From Variovorax boronicumulans (GTDB lineage Bacteria > Pseudomonadota > Gammaproteobacteria > Burkholderiales > Burkholderiaceae_C), in the NCBI RefSeq assembly GCF_030812215.1, contig NZ_JAUSSG010000006.1, positions 248,001 through 312,000 on the forward strand: 64,000 bases of DNA, in the 5' to 3' direction. Below, one piece after another: positions 27,639 through 36,283 of the stretch. The notes below the pieces were generated by a model. The model searched no databases and was not told the DNA's origin. It saw only the letters and a program-made list of their open reading frames with translations. A program made the position numbers and the translations under genes. Every line of letters begins with the position of its first letter. Positions within the stretch are counted from its first letter, which is position 1.

Positions 27639-28133
27639 ATGACCTCCCGTTTTTCCTCTTCTTCGCGCACGCGGCCGCTGGCGGCCTTCGTGTTGTGCGG
27701 CGCCGCCCTGCTCGGGGCGCTGTCGTCGGCGCAAGCGGCGGTGAATCCGCCGATCTACATGACGCACGGCGTCGAATACATGAGCGGCGGCATCGGCAGC
27801 GACGAGGCGCAGCTGATGGAGACGGTGTCGCCGCGCTGGCCCGCCACCTTCGAATTCGCGGTCAAGGACCACAAGGGCAGCGCCGACTTCGCCGCCGGCG
27901 TGCACGTCACGGTGCGCGACAGCAGCGGCGTCGCACTGCTCGACAACGTGGTGTCGGGCGGCCCCTTCATGGTGGCGCGGCTGGAGCCGGGCACCTATGA
28001 AGTCGAGGCGCGCATCGGCGGCCAGACGCTCAAGCAATCGCTCACTGTGCCGCACGGCGCTTCGGCCAAGGCCATCTTCGAATGGCCGGCGGGCACCGAC
28101 ATGGCGTCGGCCGGCACGCGCACGGTGCAGTGA
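27639..28133 (+). CDS. Secreted protein of unknown function, second of a tandem pair
   Basis: This 164-residue paralogue of the preceding gene has a signal peptide ending near residue 33 (SAQA) and the same order of conserved segments: GVEYMSGG, METVSPRWPATFEF, LEPGTYEVEARIGGQTLKQSL. It starts at 27639, after AGGAAAGG. It has no cysteine in the mature part, unlike its neighbour. A GC-rich hairpin region lies between the two genes. Function is unknown, and periplasmic or surface location is inferred from the signal peptide. Confidence 0.75.
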   Translation: MTSRFSSSSRTRPLAAFVLCGAALLGALSSAQAAVNPPIYMTHGVEYMSGGIGSDEAQLMETVSPRWPATFEFAVKDHKGSADFAAGVHVTVRDSSGVALLDNVVSGGPFMVARLEPGTYEVEARIGGQTLKQSLTVPHGASAKAIFEWPAGTDMASAGTRTVQ

Positions 28134-28305
28134 CGCGGCGGCGCCGGCTGCCGGATCGATTCGCCAAAGCCGTGAAATTCTGATGCTCGTCAAGCCACGG
28201 TGCCCGCTATCCGGGCGTCGTGCGCTATAGAAAAAATAGCGAGCGCGGCGCCTTCGGGCATCTTGAATGCGCGGCATGCGCCTTGCAGGTGGTGTATCCC
28301 GGGCA

Positions 28306-29517
28306 ATGCCCGAACCCATTGCCCCGATGCCGATCCGCCCCCTGAGCGCCTTGACCGCGCTGTTGCACGTCTACATCGCGCTGCGCCTCGTGCCTGCGCT
28401 GGCCACGCTCACGCCCGCGTGGCCGCTGGCGCTGGTGCTGCTGGTGGTGTCGGCGCTCACGATCCCGCTGCCTTTCGTCTCGCGCCGTATTGCGTCCAAT
28501 GCCTCGATGGGCGAGGTGCTCAAGTGGGTCGGCCTGATCAGCATGGGCTGGTTCTCGTCGATGTTCGTGCTGACGCTGCTGCGCGATGCCGGCCTGCTGC
28601 TCGCCTGGCTGGCGGGCGCGCTGGGCTTTGTGCAGGTGCGCTGGAATGCGCTCTTGCCGTGGAGCGCGCTGGCGGTGCTGGCAATGGCTACGGGCACTTC
28701 GCTCGTGGGCTTCATCAACGCGCGCCGCACCGCGGGCGTGAAGCGCGTCGAGGTGCCGATCCGCGGGCTGCCGACGGCGCTCGAGGGCTTCACGATCGCT
28801 CAACTCAGCGACATCCACGTCGGGCCGACGATCCGCAGCGCCTACATCCAGCGCATCGTCGACGCGGTGAACCGGCTGGGCGCCGACGCCATCGCGATCA
28901 CTGGCGACCTCGTGGACGGCACGGTGCCCGAGCTGCGCGAACACATCGCGCCGCTCGCGGGACTGCGCGCGCGCCACGGCACCTTCGTGGTCACGGGCAA
29001 CCACGAGTACTACGCGGGCGCTCACGCCTGGATCGACGAGCTGCGCCGGCTCGGCCTCAAGGTGCTGCTCAACGAGCACGTGGTGTTGCAGACCCGCAAT
29101 GTGCGCGGCGCGCAGACCGATGAAGAACTCTTCGAAAGCGCGCTGGTGCTGGCCGGCGTGACCGACTTCACCGCCGGGCACTTCGATGCGGCGCATGCGA
29201 GCGACCCGCACCTGGCGCTGTTCGATGCACCGCCGCTGGTGCACACGCGTGTGCTGCTGGCGCACCAGCCGCGCAGCGCGACGGTGGCGGCCGCGGCGGG
29301 CTACCAGTTGCAGCTGTCGGGCCACACGCACGGCGGCCAGTTCTTTCCGTGGAACCTGTTCGTGCCGATGCAGCAGCCCTTCACGGCGGGCCTGCACCGG
29401 CTGCACGACATGTGGATCTATGTGAGCCGGGGCACCGGCTACTGGGGACCGCCGAAGCGCTTTGGCGCGCCTTCGGAAATCACGCTCTTGACGTTGGTGC
29501 CCGCCGCGCGGGCCTGA
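28306..29517 (+). CDS. Membrane-anchored metallophosphoesterase
   Basis: This protein of about 403 residues has four to five N-terminal membrane helices (about 1-135) followed by a calcineurin-like phosphoesterase domain. The metal-binding motifs are in order: QLSDIHVG, TGDLVDG, TGNHEYY, LAHQP and SGHTHGGQ. This is the YkuE/YaeI type. Some members act on lipid-linked pyrophosphates such as UDP-diacylglucosamine, but the substrate here is unknown. The start at 28306 is preferred; in-frame ATGs at 28267 and 28327 are alternatives. Confidence 0.88.
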   Translation: MPEPIAPMPIRPLSALTALLHVYIALRLVPALATLTPAWPLALVLLVVSALTIPLPFVSRRIASNASMGEVLKWVGLISMGWFSSMFVLTLLRDAGLLLAWLAGALGFVQVRWNALLPWSALAVLAMATGTSLVGFINARRTAGVKRVEVPIRGLPTALEGFTIAQLSDIHVGPTIRSAYIQRIVDAVNRLGADAIAITGDLVDGTVPELREHIAPLAGLRARHGTFVVTGNHEYYAGAHAWIDELRRLGLKVLLNEHVVLQTRNVRGAQTDEELFESALVLAGVTDFTAGHFDAAHASDPHLALFDAPPLVHTRVLLAHQPRSATVAAAAGYQLQLSGHTHGGQFFPWNLFVPMQQPFTAGLHRLHDMWIYVSRGTGYWGPPKRFGAPSEITLLTLVPAARA

Positions 29518-29538
29518 AGGCGCCGCGCTTCTTTCCCA

Positions 29539-30036
29539 TCAGGATTGCAGTTGAGCCAGCCGCCGTGCGTTCGACGTGGCTGCGGCGTGAATCGGCTTGA
29601 GCCCTTCGCGCGCGATGCGGACGGCAACGCCGGAGAGCTGGCTGGCCGCGTTCGCTGTGCGGGCCGCGGTCTGCACGAAGGCATCGCTGCGCGCCGCCGC
29701 CTGCGCGGGGGTGACGCTGCCGGCCATCGAGAAGAAGGCCGTCGTGCCCTGGAGCCATTGCTGCAGCGCCTTGTTGGCCAGCGAGAAATGGCTGCTGTGC
29801 CACTGCTTGACCATCGCGATGCCCGATTCGCTCGCCGCGGCGAGCTTCTCGTGCCCCATCAGCTGGAATTCCGCGAGATCGTCCGCGGTGGGGGTGAGGC
29901 CGGCTTTGGCGATGCGCTCGGTCCGCATGCGGATCACCGAGCCGGAGGACAGCAGCATCTCGTTGGTCTTGAGGGCCAGGTCGAGCCACTGCATGAGCGG
30001 ATGGGCCAGACGGGCGGTGGAACTGAGAGATGACAT
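29539..30036 (-). CDS. Phasin-like polyhydroxyalkanoate granule-associated protein
   Basis: This 165-residue, almost entirely helical protein is rich in Ala, Gln and Ser and has no signal or membrane segment. It resembles phasins of the PhaP/TIGR01985 type, which coat polyhydroxyalkanoate granules. The region KQWHSSHFSLANKALQQWLQG and the N-terminal PLMQWLDLAL helix are the best landmarks. The start at 30036 follows sequence that is not family-like. No PHA synthesis gene is in the window, so the assignment rests on the protein alone. Confidence 0.65.
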   Translation of the reverse strand: MSSLSSTARLAHPLMQWLDLALKTNEMLLSSGSVIRMRTERIAKAGLTPTADDLAEFQLMGHEKLAAASESGIAMVKQWHSSHFSLANKALQQWLQGTTAFFSMAGSVTPAQAAARSDAFVQTAARTANAASQLSGVAVRIAREGLKPIHAAATSNARRLAQLQS

Positions 30037-30236
30037 GTGGGGCCGATGCGTGAGGGGAGGAGAACCCACTATAGGCCTCGACCGTTTCGATTGCCGCAGT
30101 GCAACAACCATTGATCTGCATTCTTGTTGAACAAGTCCTACCTTGGGATGTGGAAATTACGTGCCGAGCCCCCGGCGGGTGCCATGGAAAGTAAATATGT
30201 AGCTTTCTCTCGCAATCCGCATCGGACGCTCACAAC

Positions 30237-30815
30237 ATGAAAAAATCGAATCCTTGCGCTCCCCTCCGGGCCGCCGTGTTCGCAGGCCTCCTGGGCTTGC
30301 TGGGCACGGCGGCCCACGCTTTTGGCGACGACACCCGTGGCTTCTACATCGACGGTGGCCACGCGCGGCACGGCGAAAAAGGCGATACCAACTCGGTCAG
30401 CGTCGGCATGACGGTGCCGTGGTCGTTCAGCGAACGGGCACCGGGAAGCCCGCTTTCCTCGTACCTCGACTTCTACGTGAGCAACTGGCATGCGCGTCCC
30501 TTGGACGACGGCCCGCGCAATTTCGTCCAGATCGGCGCGATCTACACCTTGCGCTACCGCTTCGGCGACGGCGCATCGCCCTGGTTCGCCGAAGGCGGCG
30601 TCGGCGCGACCTTGATGGACCACGTCTACCGCACGCCCGACCGCAGCTTCAGCACGGCCTTCCAGTTCACCGAGGTGCTCGGCATCGGGCGCAGCTTCGG
30701 CGACAACGGTGCGCACGAGATCTCGCTGCGGGTGCAGCACGTTTCGAACGGCGGCATCAAGAAGCCCAACCCGGGCGAGACCTTCCTGCGCCTGCGCTAC
30801 ACGTATCACTTCTGA
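30237..30815 (+). CDS. pagL: Lipid A 3-O-deacylase / acyloxyacyl hydrolase, PagL type
   Basis: This 192-residue outer-membrane beta-barrel protein has a signal peptide (1-28, AHA/F). Its PagL active-site motif is QHVSNGGIKKPNPGE, with His168 and Ser170 as the catalytic pair and Glu181 as the likely third residue. PagL enzymes remove the 3-linked acyl chain of lipid A and so change how it is recognised by immune receptors and its resistance to peptides. It ends in a C-terminal aromatic (TYHF), as beta-barrel proteins do. It is a single gene, convergent with the flippase-like gene. Confidence 0.9.
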   Translation: MKKSNPCAPLRAAVFAGLLGLLGTAAHAFGDDTRGFYIDGGHARHGEKGDTNSVSVGMTVPWSFSERAPGSPLSSYLDFYVSNWHARPLDDGPRNFVQIGAIYTLRYRFGDGASPWFAEGGVGATLMDHVYRTPDRSFSTAFQFTEVLGIGRSFGDNGAHEISLRVQHVSNGGIKKPNPGETFLRLRYTYHF

Positions 30816-30818
30816 GAG

Positions 30819-31772
30819 CTAGGGTAGACGACGGCGACGGCGCGCGCGCATCTCCATGACCAGGTAGGCGCCCAGCGCAACCGCCAGCGGCAGCAGGTAA
30901 TAAAGCCCCCGGTACGCCAGCAGCGCCCCCAGCAGCGTGGCTTCGGGCACCTGGTACGACAGCAGCGCGACGAACACCGCCTCCAGCACGCCGAGCCCCG
31001 CCGGCACATGCGTGACGACGCCGGCCACCGCCGCCACCAGCAGCACCGCGAGCACGTGCGGATAGCCGACCTGGCCCTGCAGCAGCAGCCAGATCACGCC
31101 GCCCATCAGCGACCAGTTCAGGCACGACATCGCCAGCTGCAGCAGCGCCATCGCGAGCCCCGGCGTCTTGAACGCATGGCCGCGCACGCGCCACACGCGC
31201 CCCGCCGAGAAAGCGCACAGCGCCAAGTAACCCGCCGACACCGCCAGCAGCACCGCGCCGAGCACGCGCAGGCCGCCGCTCCCGATCTTCCATTCCGGCG
31301 GCAGCGCCATCGGCCAGAAGCAGAAGGCCGCGCCGGCCACCACCAGATAGCCGAGCCAGTTGGTCAGCATGCTGAAGCCCAGCACGCGGGTGATGGTCTC
31401 GCCGCCCAGGCCCAGGCGCGAATAGAGCCGGTAGCGAAAGGCCACGCCGCCGACCAGCGAGCCGAAATTCAGGTTGAAGGCGTAGCTGATGAAGGTCACG
31501 CCCATCACGGTGCCGGCGCCGAGCTTGTGCCGCGTGAGGTGCCGGCCGAGCAGGTCGTAGGTGCTGTAGAGCACGAAACTGCAGGCGGCCAGCGCGCCGG
31601 CCGCCAGGAGCGTGGTCGCGGGCAGCGCGCGGATCGCCTCGAGCACCTCGCCCCAGTCGATGGCGCGCGCCTGGTTCACCAGCAGCCAGGCGACGAGCCC
31701 GAAGAAGCCCCACACGACCACCCTGCGGGCCCAGGGCCACCAGGACTGGCGAGCGAGTGCCATCGTGGTCAT
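30819..31772 (-). CDS. Flippase-like lysylphosphatidylglycerol synthase TM-region (UPF0104) protein
   Basis: This 317-residue protein has about eight membrane helices and the UPF0104/LPG-synthase TM-region signature. Landmarks are SYAFNLNFGSLVGGVAFRYRLY near residue 75 and HVPAGLGVLEAVF near residue 240. Such proteins are thought to move lipids across the membrane, as the MprF N-terminal domain does, without the synthase domain. It is the last gene of an operon with the phosphatase-fold protein and clsB. The start at 31772 lies four bases after the clsB stop codon. Confidence 0.85.
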   Translation of the reverse strand: MTTMALARQSWWPWARRVVVWGFFGLVAWLLVNQARAIDWGEVLEAIRALPATTLLAAGALAACSFVLYSTYDLLGRHLTRHKLGAGTVMGVTFISYAFNLNFGSLVGGVAFRYRLYSRLGLGGETITRVLGFSMLTNWLGYLVVAGAAFCFWPMALPPEWKIGSGGLRVLGAVLLAVSAGYLALCAFSAGRVWRVRGHAFKTPGLAMALLQLAMSCLNWSLMGGVIWLLLQGQVGYPHVLAVLLVAAVAGVVTHVPAGLGVLEAVFVALLSYQVPEATLLGALLAYRGLYYLLPLAVALGAYLVMEMRARRRRRLP

Positions 31773-31776
31773 GAGC

Positions 31777-33048
31777 TCATGCCGCTTCCGTCGGCGTGGC
31801 GCCGCCGGCGTGCTCGTTGTTCTTCTCGTTTTTCTGCCGTTCGGCAAGATCCGTTGCCTCCGCGGGCGTCAGGCGCGGCGCGTGGCGCGGCAGGCGGTCC
31901 AGCCACGCGGGATACCAGCGCAAGAAGTGAAAGATGAAGAAGCTGCGCACCAGCCGCCATCCGCTCCACTCGCTCGCGAGGTCCGCCGTGTCGATCTGCT
32001 TGCAGCTGTGCTGCATGAGCTGGTCCATGCGCTGCCACAGCACCTCGTTGAAGGCCTTGTCGCGCACGATGACGTTGGCTTCGAGATTGAGCGACAGGCT
32101 CAGCGGATCGAGGTTGCTCGAGCCCACCGTGCTCCAGCGATCGTCCATCAGCGCGACCTTGCCGTGCAGCGGCCGGTCGCAGTACTCGTAGATGCGCACG
32201 CCCGCGTGCAGCAGGTGGTGGTACAGCATGCTCGCGGCCGTCTTCACGATCGGCATGTCGGGCTCGCCCTGCAGGATGAGCCGCACGTCCACGCCGCGGC
32301 GCGCCGCGCGCCGCAACTCCTTGATGAGCCGGTAGCCCGGAAAGAAGTACGCGTTGGCGATCACGATGCGCCCGCGCGCCGAGCGGATTGCGGCGCGGTA
32401 GTGGCGCTCGATGTCGTTGGTGTGGCGGCGGTTGTCGCGCGTGACGAACATCGCGTCGGCTTCGCCCGCCGTGCGCTGGCGCACCGATGGCGCCTGCTTC
32501 AGCCGCCGCCGGAACCAGCCCGCGCCCTTGCCGCCGACGGCGATGGCGCGCAGCACGAACTGGTGGATCTCCGCCACGATCGGGCCCGCGAGCTCCACCG
32601 CGTAGTCCTGCTTGGCCTTCGGACCGAAGTCGAGCAGGTGGTCCGCGGAATAGTTGATGCCGCCGACAAAACCGCGCTCCCCATCGACCACCACGATCTT
32701 GCGGTGCATGCGGCGGAACACGTTCAGCCGCTGTCCCAGGAAGCGCTGGCCGGGGTCGAACACCCGCACCTTGACACCCACCGAGGTCAGCCCCTCGATG
32801 AATTCGCGCGAGAGATCGGGCGAGCCGAAGCCGTCGATCATCAGGTCGACCTTGGCGCCACGCTGCGCCGCTTCGCGCAGCGCCGCATGCAGCGCCAAGC
32901 CCACCTTGTCCTCGAACAGGATGAAGGTCTCGACGATCACTTCGCGCTGCGCTCCGCGGATCGCGTCGAACACGCGCGGAAAGAATTCCTCGCCGTTCTC
33001 GAGCAGCTCGATGCGATTCCCGCCGACCCAATGGTTGCCGTTGCTCAT
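31777..33048 (-). CDS. clsB: Cardiolipin synthase ClsB
   Basis: This 423-residue phospholipase D superfamily protein has two HKD motifs, HRKIVVVDG near residue 118 and HGKVALMDD near residue 300. It has no N-terminal membrane helices, as in ClsB and not ClsA. It condenses phosphatidylglycerol with another phospholipid to make cardiolipin. It sits 13 bases downstream of an EEP-fold gene and just before the flippase-like gene. This triplet recurs in betaproteobacteria, to my knowledge. Confidence 0.92.
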   Translation of the reverse strand: MSNGNHWVGGNRIELLENGEEFFPRVFDAIRGAQREVIVETFILFEDKVGLALHAALREAAQRGAKVDLMIDGFGSPDLSREFIEGLTSVGVKVRVFDPGQRFLGQRLNVFRRMHRKIVVVDGERGFVGGINYSADHLLDFGPKAKQDYAVELAGPIVAEIHQFVLRAIAVGGKGAGWFRRRLKQAPSVRQRTAGEADAMFVTRDNRRHTNDIERHYRAAIRSARGRIVIANAYFFPGYRLIKELRRAARRGVDVRLILQGEPDMPIVKTAASMLYHHLLHAGVRIYEYCDRPLHGKVALMDDRWSTVGSSNLDPLSLSLNLEANVIVRDKAFNEVLWQRMDQLMQHSCKQIDTADLASEWSGWRLVRSFFIFHFLRWYPAWLDRLPRHAPRLTPAEATDLAERQKNEKNNEHAGGATPTEAA

Positions 33049-33061
33049 GGTGCAGCCCGCT

Positions 33062-33850
33062 TCAGAGATCGATGTCCGCCACCAGCGGGGCGTGGTCCGA
33101 GAGGTGCGACCACGGCCTGCGCGGCAGCACCACCGGCGCGTGCACGCCGGCATTGCGCACGTAGATGCGGTCCAGCGCCAGCACCGGGAAGCGCGAGGGA
33201 AACGTCCTCGCGGCCCGGCCGTTGGCATGCACGAACACCTCGCGCAGCGCGGCGCCTTTTTCCAGCACCTCGTGCGCGCGGCCGCGCCAGTCGTTGAAGT
33301 CGCCCGCGACGATCAGCGGCGCATCGGCCGGCACTTCGTCGCGCACGATGTGGCAGAGCAGTTCGAGCTGCTGCTGGCGGTGCGCCTCGGCCAACCCCAG
33401 GTGCGCGCAGATCACATGCACGTCGATCGTGCGGCCCGGCAGGCGCAGCACGCAGTGCAAGAGGCCGCGCTTCTCGGGGCCGCTCACCGACACGTCGTGG
33501 TTGCGGAAATGCACGATCGGAAACTTCGACAGCACCGCGTTGCCGTGATGGCCCTTCGGGTACACGGCGTTGCGGCCGTAGGCGAACTGCGGCCACATGG
33601 TGTCGGCCAGGAATTCGTAGTGCGGTGCCTCCGGCCAGTTGCTCACCTTGCGCGAATGGCGCGAGTGCGTGCCCAGCACTTCCTGCAGGAACACCACGTC
33701 GGCGCCGACTGTCCGCACGGCTTCCCGCAACTCGGGAAGGATGAACTTGCGGTTGAGCGCGGTGAAGCCCTTGTGGGTGTTCACCGTCATGACCTTCAGC
33801 GAGGTCGGTGCGGGCGCGGCGGCAGCGGTTGGAATCGGGGAGGAAGACAT
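33062..33850 (-). CDS. Endonuclease/exonuclease/phosphatase family protein
   Basis: This 262-residue EEP-fold protein has the motifs VMTVNTHKG near residue 21, VFLQEV near residue 53, AGDFNDW near residue 175 and a final [10 protein letters not shown]. All the metal and catalytic residues (Asn, Glu, Asp/Asn, His) are present. The family includes DNases and lipid or sugar phosphatases. Its place upstream of clsB favours a phospholipid-related substrate, which is inference. The start at 33850 was chosen because the upstream frame is REP-like intergenic sequence. Confidence 0.88.
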   Translation of the reverse strand: MSSSPIPTAAAAPAPTSLKVMTVNTHKGFTALNRKFILPELREAVRTVGADVVFLQEVLGTHSRHSRKVSNWPEAPHYEFLADTMWPQFAYGRNAVYPKGHHGNAVLSKFPIVHFRNHDVSVSGPEKRGLLHCVLRLPGRTIDVHVICAHLGLAEAHRQQQLELLCHIVRDEVPADAPLIVAGDFNDWRGRAHEVLEKGAALREVFVHANGRAARTFPSRFPVLALDRIYVRNAGVHAPVVLPRRPWSHLSDHAPLVADIDL

Positions 33851-33886
33851 CGGTTCTGGCGTTGTACGTGGCCGCGCCGGGCCCGC

Positions 33887-33990
33887 CTGTAGGAACGCGC
33901 CACCTTCTTCCGTGCCTTTCGCGCGCGGGCGGCGGGCTCCTACAGCCGGGACTGCCCCACCCCGACACGCCCGGCGCGAAGGGCCTCCTA
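33887..33990. repeat. REP-like inverted repeat
   Basis: CTGTAGGA (33887-33894) is mirrored by TCCTACAG (33938-33945) in a GC-rich setting, and a further CTCCTAC lies near 33985. The TGTAGGA...TCCTACA ends are like the repetitive extragenic palindromes of Pseudomonas and other bacteria. It lies in the divergent gap between the EEP gene and the small secreted protein gene. No REP-associated transposase is in the window. Confidence 0.6.
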
Positions 33991-34069
33991 CGGTGATTTC
34001 AGGGCTGCGAGAAGGCGGCCCAAGGTTCTCCATCCATCACTCTCGAGAGACAAGCAAAAGGAACTCACC

Positions 34070-34504
34070 ATGAAGCAGCAGACCACTATTTTTCGGGGCA
34101 CGGTGCTCGCCGTGCTGATGGCCGCGGCCGGCGGCGCGATGGCCCAGGCGACGTCCATTCCCGCGCAGCCCGATCCGTCGGTCGGCGGGCAGGCCAGCAC
34201 GATGACGCCGGCTGGCGTGGCCAATCCGCCGCAGCGCCCAGACAACTCGATGCCCGCCTCCCGCGAGGCCGTGAAGGCCGAGGCGCGCGCGCAGAACCGC
34301 AACAACGCCAACAGCATGGTGCCCAAGGGCGAGGCGACGACCACGGTCAACCACCAGCCCAATGCCATGCCACGGCCGACCGGGGAGCAGTCCCGCGCCG
34401 AAGTCAGCCAGCAGGCGCGCAAGGTCAAGCCGCAGTTCGGGCAGAAGGGCGAGCGTCCGGAAGTGCCGACCAATCCGACCGAGAAGACCGGTACGCCGCA
34501 GTAA
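34070..34504 (+). CDS. Small secreted hydrophilic protein of unknown function
   Basis: This 144-residue protein has a clear signal peptide (1-25, cleaved after AMA). The mature part is hydrophilic and probably disordered, rich in Pro, Asn, Gln, Ala and Thr, and has no cysteine. The ribosome-binding sequence AAGGA lies ten bases before the ATG and a strong terminator follows the stop, so the gene is transcribed alone. I do not recognise a family; similar disordered exported proteins are often annotated as cell-envelope biogenesis proteins without evidence. Confidence 0.75.
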   Translation: MKQQTTIFRGTVLAVLMAAAGGAMAQATSIPAQPDPSVGGQASTMTPAGVANPPQRPDNSMPASREAVKAEARAQNRNNANSMVPKGEATTTVNHQPNAMPRPTGEQSRAEVSQQARKVKPQFGQKGERPEVPTNPTEKTGTPQ

Positions 34505-34523
34505 CGCGCTCGTCCGGCAAGAA

Positions 34524-34560
34524 AAAGCCCGCAAAGCTCGAAGCGCTGCGGGCTTTTTTT
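34524..34560 (+). terminator. Intrinsic terminator after the small secreted protein
   Basis: The stem AAAGCCCGCA / TGCGGGCTTT encloses a 13-base loop and runs into seven T residues, 20 bases after the stop codon. The A-run on the other side could let it serve the convergent Spy-like gene too. Confidence 0.9.
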
Positions 34561-34591
34561 CATGACCTGCCGTCACCGGCGGGTTGGCGAC

Positions 34592-35161
34592 TCAGCTCTT
34601 GGCGGGCGCCGTGTCATGCGGGCCACCGTGGCCGCCATGCCCGCGGTGGAAACGGCCACCGGCATGCACCGTTTCGGCATCGAAGGTCTTCTGCTGCTCG
34701 GGCGTCAGCGCGGCATAGAAGGCCTTGGTGGCCTCGGCGCGCTTGGCGAACATCGCGCTGCGTTCGGCATGGCGGGCCTGCATGCGTTCCAGGCGCTCGG
34801 GCGTGGTCAGCTTGGCGAACTCGGCGCGGTCCATGCGCTGCGGACGGGCACCGGCCGGCGGCTGGTTGGCCGTGGTGTAGGTGGTCCACGCGCTTTCCTG
34901 CGCGGCGGTCAGCTTGAGCTTGTCCTTCAGCGCGGCCAGGCGCTTGGCACGGTGCTCCTTCATGCGCTCCATACGCTGGGCCGGGTCCATGCGCTTGTGC
35001 TGCGCCTTGGGGGCGGCGGTGGTGTCGGCCTGGGCCACGGCAGCGGCGGGCGCCGCGGGGGTGGTGGTTGCGGCCGGCGCTTGTGCGAAGGCACCCGAAG
35101 AGGCGAGGGCGGCGGAGCCCAGCAGGCTCGCCCAGACGATGCGTTGGCGAAGAGAAATCAT
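34592..35161 (-). CDS. Spy/CpxP-like LTXXQ-motif periplasmic protein
   Basis: This 189-residue protein has a signal peptide (1-27) and two LTxxQ motifs, LTAAQ near residue 80 and LTPEQ near residue 153. It is rich in His, Lys, Met and Arg, and the last 25 residues are His/Gly-rich (RFHRGHGGHGG). It resembles Spy, a periplasmic chaperone, and the Cpx-associated CpxP. The His-rich tail may bind metal ions, which is inference. No Cpx-type two-component pair lies next to it. Confidence 0.82.
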   Translation of the reverse strand: MISLRQRIVWASLLGSAALASSGAFAQAPAATTTPAAPAAAVAQADTTAAPKAQHKRMDPAQRMERMKEHRAKRLAALKDKLKLTAAQESAWTTYTTANQPPAGARPQRMDRAEFAKLTTPERLERMQARHAERSAMFAKRAEATKAFYAALTPEQQKTFDAETVHAGGRFHRGHGGHGGPHDTAPAKS

Positions 35162-35300
35162 GAAAAGTGCTTCCTTTCGAAGAAGCCCGCCGCCGATGGG
35201 CAGCAGGTGAAGCGAAGTGTGGAAGACCTCTGTATCGCCTCCGTTAGCCCGAAGTGAGCTTGCGTAAAGAATGGTGAATCGCACCCTCGCGCACAGCGGC

Positions 35301-36197
35301 TCAGCCGAGCTGGCCATTCTGGAAGTCGTGCACCGCCTGCTTCACTTCCTCCTGCGTGTTCATCACGAACGGTCCGTACTGCGCGATCGGTTCGTGCAGC
35401 GGCCGGCCCGCGATGAGCAGCGCGCGCGCCGGGCTGTGGTTGGTGGCGCCCGCGCGCAGCACCACGCCGTCGCTGCCCGCATCGTTGGCAAGGATCGCCA
35501 TGCGGCGTGTCGGCACTTCGCTGCCCGCGATCCAGAGCGACTCGCGGAACACGTAGACCAGCGCGTTGTGGTCCGCCGGCAGCGGCTGCGCGAACTCGGC
35601 GCCCGGCGGCAGCGTGACGTCCAGGTAAAGCGGCTCGGTGTGCGCGCGCAGCACCGCGCCTTCGATGCCGTGGCTCGTGCCGGCGATCACGCGCACGTGC
35701 ACGCCTTCGGCGGTGGTGTATTCGGGAATTTCTTCGCTCTGGATGTCGCGGTACCAGGGCTCGCGCATCTTGTCCTTGGCGGGCAGGTTGAGCCAGAGCT
35801 GAAAGCCTTCCATGAGGCCTTCCTCCTGCTCGGGCAGTTCGCTGTGCACGAGGCCGCGGCCGGCGGTCATCCATTGCACGCCGCCGTTCTCGAGCAGCCC
35901 TTCGTGGCCGGCGCTGTCGCGGTGTCGCATGCGGCCCGCGATCATGTAGGTGACGGTTTCGAAGCCGCGGTGCGGATGGTTCGGAAAGCCGCCGATGTAG
36001 TCGCCCGGGTTGTCGCTGCCGAAGGCATCGAGCATCAGGTACGGATCGAGCCGTTTCTGCAACGGCTGCTGCAGCACGCGGGTGAGTTTGACGCCGTCGC
36101 CGTCGCTGGTGGAGACACCGGCCACGATGTGGTCGAGGCCGCGGGGCGCGACAACGGGTTCGGTGGGGTGGTTGGCGTTTTTCTTCATGCGGCCCAT
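35301..36197 (-). CDS. Pirin family protein
   Basis: This protein of about 298 residues has two cupin domains. The metal-binding residues of the N-terminal cupin are in FPNHPHRGFETVTYM and GLVHSE. Bacterial pirins such as YhhW can act as quercetin 2,3-dioxygenases, and others bind enzymes of central metabolism. The biological role here is unknown. Starts at 36197 and 36188 are both possible and neither has a strong ribosome-binding site. The gene follows the carotenoid-oxygenase gene by 86 bases on the same strand. Confidence 0.88.
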   Translation of the reverse strand: MGRMKKNANHPTEPVVAPRGLDHIVAGVSTSDGDGVKLTRVLQQPLQKRLDPYLMLDAFGSDNPGDYIGGFPNHPHRGFETVTYMIAGRMRHRDSAGHEGLLENGGVQWMTAGRGLVHSELPEQEEGLMEGFQLWLNLPAKDKMREPWYRDIQSEEIPEYTTAEGVHVRVIAGTSHGIEGAVLRAHTEPLYLDVTLPPGAEFAQPLPADHNALVYVFRESLWIAGSEVPTRRMAILANDAGSDGVVLRAGATNHSPARALLIAGRPLHEPIAQYGPFVMNTQEEVKQAVHDFQNGQLG

Positions 36198-36283
36198 GGT
36201 GTCACTAACCCGCTGACCGCACCACCGGTGGGGATGAGCGCGGGCTCCGCGAGAAGATCGGGGACGCAAGGCCCGCCGCCTGC

